Source of the DNA: Buxus sempervirens
Taxonomy: Eukaryota > Streptophyta > Magnoliopsida > Buxales > Buxaceae
DNA length: 64,000 bases
Direction: 5' to 3'
Assembly (NCBI GenBank): GCA_947561395.2
Contig: OX387182.1
Coordinates: forward strand, 52,723,283 to 52,787,282
In this document: in pieces, positions 57,401 through 64,000 of the stretch
How the letters are laid out: every line of letters begins with the position of its first letter
How positions within the stretch are numbered: the stretch's first letter is position 1
Made by a program: the position numbers and the translations under genes
Notes under the pieces: generated by a model
Databases searched by the model: none
What the model saw: the letters and a program-made list of their open reading frames with translations, nothing else
Told to the model about the DNA's origin: nothing

Positions 57401-58044
57401 TATGTAGAGACTGCCAGAAATCCAGCTTGGAACTGTTTGACCACTTCATCCTTGACCTTCAGAGTCCATTCAGGTTTCAATCTTCTCAGCTTCTGCTTAA
57501 TCGGCTTAACCCCTGGCAAAATTGGCAACTTGTGCACCACCATGTCCGTGTCCAACCCCGGCATGTCCCGATATGACCAAGCAAACACATCCTTGTAATC
57601 TGCCAAGAACTGTGACATTTCATTTTTCTGCACATCAGACAAGCAGGACCCAATTTTTACAATTTTTGGGTCATCTTTGGTCCCAAGATTTATGGATATG
57701 GTCTCCTCAATATTAGGTTGGACCCCCTTTTCATGACGTTCCAATTGGTATTCAATTTCTTTTGGAACGTCTTCTTCTTCGACCTCGGTCTCTTCTTTGA
57801 CCCCCATGAGATCAAAGTCGAGCTCAAGGTCGAAGTCATATTCAACCTGGTCTAATTCGGTCTGATTGTATGGCTCATAAGTGGTTTGGACCTTTTTGAA
57901 AAATTTAAATTTTCTAGAAAAAATAGAAAAATCTTTTTGGGTTTTTTGTGGGCCTTCTAAACATAATTCCCCTGAAGACGAAGGCCCATTAGAACCTTCA
58001 GGGAAATGGCAATCCACTATTGGAGTTTTTTTTTGGAAGCCGCG
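54430..58044 (-). CDS. pol: pol polyprotein of copy 2, intact: RT, RNase H, second RNase H, integrase
   Basis: The frame is open from 58044 to the stop at 54430; it has no good ATG of its own and is entered from gag-pro. Counting from the GTG at 58017, RT covers about 170-380 with YVDD at 325-328. The gypsy RNase H covers about 470-590, and a second RNase H has D625, E663, D687 and D737. Integrase has a zinc site H846, H853, C884, C887 and catalytic D916, D977, E1013 (35 residues between the last two). The tail GPYVVKKILSGGALIL fits the GPY/F module. The second RNase H is a Tat-lineage hallmark. It makes cDNA and inserts it in the nucleus. Of the two copies only this pol could be functional. 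Confidence 0.95.
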   Translation of the reverse strand, partial: RGFQKKTPIVDCHFPEGSNGPSSSGELCLEGPQKTQKDFSIFSRKFKFFKKVQTTYEPYNQTELDQVEYDFDLELDFDLMGVKEETEVEEEDVPKEIEYQLERHEKGVQPNIEETISINLGTKDDPKIVKIGSCLSDVQKNEMSQFLADYKDVFAWSYRDMPGLDTDMVVHKLPILPGVKPIKQKLRRLKPEWTLKVKDEVVKQFQAGFLAVSTYPEWLANIVPVPKKDGKVRMCVDYRDLNRASPKDDFPLPHIDILVDNTAVHSLFSFMDGFSGYNQIKMAKEDQEKTAFITPWGTFHYTVMPFGLKNAGATYQRAMTALFHDMIHKEMEVYVDDMIAKSCKEEDHLINLKKVFDRLRKYSLRLNPAKCVFGATSGKLLGFIVSRRGIEIDPAKAKAIIEMPAPRTKKEVRGFLGRIQYISRFIAQLTAICEPIFKLLRKDNPTVWNEDCQQAFDTIKKYLLNPPVLVPPTPGRPLILYLSVLETSMGCVLGQHDETGRKERAIYYLSKKFTEYEAKYSPLEKTCCALVWATQRLRHYFLSHSTLLISRMDPLKYLFEKPALTGRTAKWQLLLSEFDLTYITQKAIKGQAIADHLAAHPLPEYQPLKTNFPDEAILYTEEEDSESSWQMFFDGAANMNGNGIGAVLVKPDGSHIPIAVKLRFQCTNNIAEYEACIIGLQAAMDHGVEELDVYGDSSLIIFQTTGEWKTKDHKLIPYHQYLEEISTNFTRISFNYMPRAKNQFADALATLASMVSIPEGVDIRPLEIEVRDEPAYCLVLEEAPEEEAPWFQDIKNFLNNQSLPENATATEKRTIQRLAGQFLLSGGHVYKRSHNDILLRCVAKAESERLIETVHGGVCGPHMSGHMLAKKILRLGYYWTTMEHDCCIHVRRCHQCQIYADNKHAPPGELHNMTSPWPFSMWGIDVIGMISPKASNGHRFILVAIDYFTKWVEAVSYANITSNHVMKFLKHNIICRYGLPSAIVSDNASNIKNKDMKKMCEQFQITHHKSAPYRPKMNGAVEAANKNIKKIIQKMVVSYKDWHEMLPLALHAYRTSIRNSTGATPYSLVYGMEAFLPVEVEIPSLRVLMEAELEEAEWIQSRHDQLNLIEEKRLKAICHGQLYQKRMARAYNKKVRPRTFQEGNLVLKKILPFLEDPRGKFKPNWEGPYVVKKILSGGALILTEMDGSDFPEPINSDAVKRYFP

Positions 58045-61000
58045 TCAGTTTGCCGAACTAACGCTGCTTCAAAGGTAAGGGGAGTTTCCTCCCAATTGTT
58101 CAGTACAAAATTTTGGGGAGCAGGGGAAATAGGGAAAGCCTGCTCCTCAAGCCCAGCATCCGATGCCATCATCACCGGGTGGGTACTGCCCTTTTCTGCT
58201 GCGGGGCCCAATCCAGAAATGACCTTGTCTGGAACCTTTACTGCGGCCCAGTCAATAAACGGTAGCTCGTTGTCACTACCAGTCTTTTCGCCTTCAGTCA
58301 TGGCGAAGAATGCACCAACATCCTCAGAAAAGTCCACCTGCTGCTCGGGCTGTGGTCCAGGCCCATTCACTGCTCCCAGTATTGGAGATGGGTTATAGGG
58401 TTGTAGGGCCGAAACAACAGGCTTCTGAAATGGGTTGACATTTCGGTATGGGGGTTTGACTGGTCCATGGGAGGAGAAATTTGGATTATGTAGGAGGGTT
58501 TTGGAAAGTTCACCCTCAGATGTGGGAGTTTTCCTTTGCTTCTGCTCTCCCCTTCTTCGTGCTTCATTCTTCTCCAGCCTCTGGGCTTGAAGCCCAACCC
58601 TACCTTGGGGATCAGTTTCTTAGCCGTGATTGGCTCCACCATCCCCTGCAGATTGATCCCCAGGCCTTTCCCTGGGTGAAAGTGGTATTTTTCCATCACT
58701 TTCTTGACCATCCTTTCTGCAGTGGTCCCCTTTTCTTTCTTTTTCTCACACCCCCCAGGTATGTAATTTACCGCCTCAAATTGAAACGAGTGGAATGCAA
58801 TCTTGTCAACAGTCAAGTCCACATTGATTAGGGGTACATCAGGTGACACAATGGGTGGCACCAAGTTTTCGGCTAGGACTGTTATCACCCTTTGCCCTCT
58901 TACATATTTCACCCTTTGGTGGAGCGTGGATGGTATTGCCCTAGCCGAATGTATCCACGGCCTTCCTAGGAGCAGATTGAAGGCTGCGGGTATATCCATC
59001 ACCTCAAATGTGATGTTAAAGATATTCGGCCCAATTGTGACCGGCAGTTCAATCTCCCCTAGGGAGTGGGTCTTGGAGCTATCAAAAGCCCTCACTATCC
59101 GCCCATTTCTTTTGATCCTTGACTGGTCCAGACCCAGCTTGGTAAAAGTGATTAACGGGCAAACGTTTAACGCTGACCCGTTGTCAATTAAAACCCGTGC
59201 AACCATGCAGCCCTTACAAAGCACAGTGATGTGCAAAGGGTCCACATGATAACACCCACCTGGGCTGATCTCACCCTCTGAGAAACTTATCACATTATGT
59301 GACAAGATTTGACCAACCATTTTACTAAGCTGGTCCGGATCAATGGTCTGGGATACGTGTGCACTCTGTAGCACCCTTAACAATGCATCCCTATGCTTTT
59401 CGGAATTCAGCAAAAGGCCCAGTATTGAAATCTGGGCCGGGACCTTGTTTAGCTGATCCACAAGATTAAATTCACTTTTCTTTATTATTTTTATGAGGTC
59501 TGCTGCCTCATTTTCTGCACCCTGGGGGGTGTCTTCTCCTACTTTATTTTTTCCCTTCTGTTTTCTTTTTTCTTCATTTTCTTTTTTTTCTTTCTCCACT
59601 TCTGTCTCTTTTTCTTTCTCTTCACCCCCTGCACATCTCCCCGACCTCGTCATGAGGTTCACCTCCTCCTGGTTCTGGTTCCTGACCATTGGAACCGTAG
59701 CCGTGATTCCCTCGCTGTAGTTCCATGGTACAGCGGCCTCTGAATAGGCTAATTTAGGGATGTCAACCACTAGTGGCTAGAGTTTGGACCGGGATGTATG
59801 GGCCGGTTTAGGGATAGTATGGGCTGGCTGCACATTTACAACCAAGGGTTGAAGTTTGGAATTTGTGGGGACAGAAGAAGTGATGGAAGCAGTGGTGGGG
59901 TCAAGATTGATGACCAGTGGAGCCTTAGACGGCTTGGATGGGGAATAAGTGGGTGGACTGCAATTGAAGACCAATGGGGGCCTTGCAGTATTTATCTGGG
60001 TCATAAGAGATGAGACCCGGTTCAAAGAGGAACTTATGTCCTCAGCAGCTGTATTATTTTTTTGGGAGACCATGTTGATCTCCTCTTCTTCCTCCTCTGG
60101 GAAAAAACGGACCTGGACAGTGGTCCCTACTGGTGCTATAAGCTGTGACGGGTCAAAGGCCCTTCTGGTGGTGGATATGGCAGTGATGGAGTTGGATGGG
60201 CCTGCCCCATTGTGGTACGGCAGAGGGTTCTGCCCAATATCATTTCCCGACGGGGCGGGTGCAGCAGTGTTAAAGACCAAAGCCTTCTGGTCCAACAGGT
60301 CCTGGACCGCATGCTTCAATACCCAGCAGGTATCTGTAGAATGCCCCGGTGCACCCATGTGGAAGTCACAGGTGACCGATGTGTCAAAATTTCTCCCCCT
60401 GGTGGCATTCGGGTTAGGCTCCTTTAGAGTCAAGTATTCCCCTTTCAGCAGGGTTGGCAGTAGTTGGGACAGAGATATGGGTAGAGGGGTGAAAACCCGG
60501 TTCTTTCTTGCTGTGAACCAGGCATCCCGCTCCTCCTTAGAAAAAGTCCTCCTTGTGTTAGCTGGCACAGAGGGAGGGAAGTTGACATTCAGCGGGGTCT
60601 GGTACGACTGCTGGGCCTGCTGGGCCTGTTGGGGTGCCGAGATGTTCACATGAAGTGGCTTCTTGGCTGGAGGAGCCTGGACTAGGTTCACCTCCCCTTC
60701 CTTTCGGGCCCCTGTCTTTTTAAATCCGGCCCCTTTCTTTTGGGCCATGGAGGCCGAGGAATCAGACTGCCCAGTCAGAGTAGAGTAGTCTATCAGCCGT
60801 CCTGACCTGACCCCTTCCTCAATCCGGTCCGCCACCTGCACTAGGGCTGCAAAGTTGGTGGTGATCTGGCCCACCAGATGGTTGTAAAAGGGCTGCCCCA
60901 GTGTGCCCATAAATGTGGAGATCATCTCCGGCACTTGCATAGGTGGCCTGACCTGGGAGGCGGCCTTTCTCCATCTCTTGGCGTACTGCTGTACCGGTTC

Positions 61001-61720
61001 ATCCTTCCCCTTGGTCATCCTCATCATGTCGTACCGGTCCGGCACGATCTCAAAGTTGAACTTATATTGGTCCAAGAAAGCGTCTGCTAGATCCTTCCAC
61101 CTCCTGATTCTTCCATGGTCCACCGTAGCGAACCACCGAAGGGCTGACCCGGTCAAACTCCTCTGGAAGAGCTGGATCAGTATTCCATCATCTCGGCCAA
61201 ACTGGCACAGGGCCCCGCAGTATAGTTTCAGATGGCTTAATGGGCAGCCCGTGCCATCAAACTTGTCAAAATCCGGGCACCTGAACTTAGCCGGTAGACA
61301 GACGTCCGGGTACATGCACAGGTCTTCGAAGGTGGTGCCTGCATGGCTGCCTCCCCCCTTCACCTCTTTCAGCTCTGCCTGAATCCTCTCTATCCTCAGC
61401 AGCATCTTCTTTTCCATCTCATCTCGGGCCTTTTCTTTCTCCAGCTCTTTCTCAGACTCCGCCATATTTTCCCTGATCAGAATGGGTTCAGGGACTGGTT
61501 CGGAAATGGGCTCAGGCATGGGCTGAACCGGAGGCGGAATGTAGGCCTGAGGTGGTGGTGCCTGATGGGAAGTAGATGCCTGGTTCGGGGCTTGGGCCTG
61601 TTGGGCCTGAGCCGCCAGTAAGTCTCCCAGCATTTTGGCCAGACCGGCCACTTGCTCCTGCAGCTGAGTAAAGTCCTGAGCGGGGACAGTAGCTTGGGCT
61701 TGGTTCTCTTCAGTATTCAT
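58017..61720 (-). pseudogene. gag-pro: gag-pro of copy 2, two disruptions
   Basis: Starts MNTEENQAQ (61720). It contains the Gag core, a Cys-His knuckle CDFHMGAPGHSTDTC, the protease LIDNGSALNVCPL and a G-patch-like HPGKGLGINLQG. A TAG at 59777-59779 replaces CAG (SKLQ in copy 1). An apparent 8-bp tandem duplication near 58395-58402 shifts the frame. The last frame segment (58370-58017) ends at TAG 58017-58019, overlapping the pol frame by about 25 nt across A9. The stops are not shared with copy 1 except this last one. Confidence 0.92.
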
Positions 61721-61914
61721 TGTTCTGGCTTTGGATCTAGTTACTGGAGCAATGATTGCAAGTGTACCTGGGTTGAATGTACCTGAGGGACAAAAATGAA
61801 TAGAACATGTTAGCTTCCACTTAACTTGAGTCACACCCTTATATATGTAAACCAGTAGGTTAGGTGAACACCAGCCAGAAAAATTTTTTTGTTTTTGTTT
61901 TTGTTTTTTTTTTG

Positions 61915-62420
61915 TTTTGAGTTGGAATATTCTAGGGCTTCCAAGGGTCCCAATTTTTTTTGATTTGATTGATAAAAATAACCAACCAAGGTTTTTATTT
62001 TTTTTTTTTTTTGATTTGATTGATAAAAATAACCAACCAAAGGCATCTTGGAATATTCTAGGGCTTCCAAGTGTCCCATTTTTTTTGATTTGGTTGATAA
62101 AAATAATCAACCAAAGGTGTCTTGGAATATTCTAGGGCTTCCAAGTATCCCATAAATGTTTTGATTTGATTGATAAAAATAACCAACCAAAGGTGCCTTG
62201 GACTACTCTATCCAAGTATCCCACAAATGTTTTGATTTGATTGATAAAAATAACCAACCAAAGGTGTCTTGGACTACTCTATCCAAGTATCCCACAAATG
62301 TTTTGATTTGATTGATAAAAATAACCAACCAAAGGTTTTCATGGAATATTCTAGGGCTTCCAAGTGTCCCACTTTTTTTGATTTGATTGATAAAAATAAC
62401 CAACCAAGGTTTTCATTTTT
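61915..62420 (-). repeat. 76-bp tandem repeat in the leader of copy 2
   Basis: About seven units, two of them shortened (TTGGACTACTCTATCCAAG replaces the usual middle) and several with long T runs. Homologous to 28245-28950. It lies just upstream of gag on the minus strand. Confidence 0.88.
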
Positions 62421-64000
62421 TTTTCTTCAAATTTGCTGAATTTTCTCAGTTTTCAAGTTCAAAAGTTTGACTGACACATGTTTGGGTTGAGTTGGTGTCA
62501 AAAAATATGACACCTTGGTTTCCTCTTTGATTTTCAGACTTAGGTTAAACCCTGAAAGAATATTTTATTTTATTCTTTTTTTGTATTTTTTTTTTGTATA
62601 TTTTTTTTGTATTTTTGGGAACATTTCTCATGTTCTTTTCGGGGTGCCTAAGGATTATCCACAGTGTTTTAGGCATTTTATTTTGAAAATTTGGGCTGAA
62701 AAGCCAATTTGTGCATTTTTGAATGTATCCGGTATAATATTCCGGATAAGAATATGCCTTATTGTATCCGGTCAACCTAACCGGATATCCGCATATGTCT
62801 TTGTATCCGGAAATATGTACCGGATATGATTAGAGCTGTTATTAACCGGCCTGAGTTGCCGGTTATTGCCGAAATGGCCTTTTTTGACTCATTTTTTCAC
62901 CAGATTTGGTTTTTTTTCATTCCCAATTGATGTTCACCTTAATTTGACCTTCAAACTTGCCCCAAATTGGGCTTGGACATCATACTTGCAAAATTCCCTA
63001 AATTTAGGAAAAGGACATGGCTTTACCTTGCTACCTTGTATTACCTTCATTCAATATGGTATTCACATTATACCTTGGCCTGTAAAACATGCAAACGGCC
63101 TTCCCACATTTACACCCAATTCCCCACACGCAATTGTGTGCTTTTAGCCGAAAACGTGTTTCTCCACCTTCAAGTGTATGGTTTTTGGGTTTTGGCTTAA
63201 TTGGCAACTTAGAACTCAAGTCTAGTGATGCCCGGAATCGAATCACAGATCCCATTGTCATCACATCATTGACCCAAATTCTAAGGTAAATGTTTTCACT
63301 TTCGCTTTCCGAAGTCACGACCTCGGTGCGCCAAGCTACACACATTCATGGTTCAACTTCCTAATAGGTAAAGGGTAGGCTGTGCAAACTGTTTCAAGTG
63401 CTCAAGTGCAATTTTAAATTGTGGTAACATTCACAACGTCCCAGCCCCTTGCCACTCTTTTTCGTAGCCATGCATTCAATTTCAAGCCAAGGTACATATG
63501 ACAAAAATAATGAGGCTAAATACAAGCAAGCAAGCACCAAATATGCACTAAAATATTACATGCCCAAAAAGTGGTATACAAAACATGTTATTTGTGCAAA
63601 CAACATTTAAATCATGTAAACATGCTTGAAACCCAAAAGCATTCCTAAAATTCCAGATTTTCATGCTCTTTTTCATGCTAAAAGTGTACCATTTACCCCA
63701 AATTGAAGCCTAAAATTTTAGCACTACTTGACATGATACAAGAAAAGTTTTGATGGTAAAAGCATGCTTTAAAACTCCCAAAATATGGCACTAAATTTCC
63801 AGATTTTTTTTCCTTTACTTTCATGCTCAAATCAAGTCTTCCTATACCCCCAAATCAAAGGCATGGCATCATACAAACATTAAGCACAAAAAACTTTATT
63901 CATGGCAAAACATGCTTGAATACCCAAAATACACATAAAATTTCCAGATTTCAAATATTGTATTTTTTTTTTAGCTCATGGCCTTCAAACCCCAAAATAA
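62421..64000 (-). other. 5' leader of copy 2, running off the window
   Basis: Includes the palindrome cluster 62724-62862 (TATCCGGTATAATATTCCGG and similar). It aligns with 28951-30530 of copy 1. No gene. Confidence 0.7.

Larger units (their letters stand above)
49762..64000 (-). mobile_element. Tat-lineage Ty3/gypsy retrotransposon, copy 2 (5' LTR beyond window)
   Basis: 3' LTR 49762-52037 (TGTGAGACATGGG..GGTGTCTACA, 2276 bp), PPT at 52038-52050, antisense ORF, pol, gag-pro and leader in the same order as copy 1. Left flank is CCCAC (49757-49761); the matching TSD and the other LTR are off the window. The LTR lacks about 0.5 kb relative to copy 1, part of it around 51260 where the CTCCCCGTTAAGCACGG segment is missing. 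Confidence 0.93.

Overview
This window is plant nuclear DNA, almost certainly from an angiosperm. The evidence is Tat-lineage Ty3/gypsy retrotransposons with a second RNase H, a FAR1/MULE-type transposase gene, a piece of a PPR (E-class) gene, spliceosomal introns with ordinary plant GT..AG borders, and TATAAATA-type promoters. No housekeeping gene is visible. The species cannot be named from the sequence. Nearly every base can be assigned to mobile DNA or its remains, and much of it is nested.

Layout. (1) 1-2965: 3' part of a decayed multi-exon Ulp1/C48 cysteine-protease gene, ending in an array of about 21-bp GGTACC-centred repeats. (2) 3045-11215: a long LTR (Y) on the minus strand, itself hit by two solo LTRs (3839-6234 with TSD GGTGG; 8665-11155 with TSD CACCC). 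(3) 11225-12852 and 34413-34930: a decayed gene resembling the putative plant transposon protein family. Its coding region is split by an LTR (X, 12853-34412), which is in turn split by a full-length 18.5-kb retrotransposon (copy 1, 15015-33547, TSD CAAGC, two 2796-bp LTRs). (4) 35130-39690: a FAR1-type MULE transposase gene on the minus strand between two more GGTACC-repeat arrays. (5) 40517-46279: a DNA element with roughly 360-bp terminal inverted repeats. It carries a PPR gene scrap, a dead gypsy pol scrap, a solo LTR (TSD GCCAA) and a 1043-bp TIR element with a perfect 9-bp TSD and a 22-bp minisatellite. (6) 47193-49761: another X-type LTR. (7) 49762-64000: a second retrotransposon of the copy 1 family (copy 2), running off the window.

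The retrotransposons are transcribed on the minus strand. Their order is LTR, PBS, long leader with 76-bp tandem repeats, Gag, protease with a G-patch-like segment, a frame change at an A9 run, RT, RNase H, second RNase H, integrase, an antisense extra ORF, polypurine tract, LTR. Copy 1 has many stops; copy 2 has an intact pol but a broken gag-pro.

The most unusual signal is a shared architecture in all the LTR types here. A cluster of short inverted repeats (GTATCCGGC..GCCGGATAC, ATACGGGC..GCCCGTAT, or a perfect 14-bp-arm hairpin in Y) lies just upstream of a TATA box, and a splice-donor-like site follows some 100-340 bp downstream. The palindrome sequence differs between LTR types while its position is kept. 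A second unusual signal is the chain Ulp1 gene / transposon-protein gene / FAR1 gene separated by the same GGTACC arrays and GATTAATC motif clusters, which may be parts of one large Mutator-like family.
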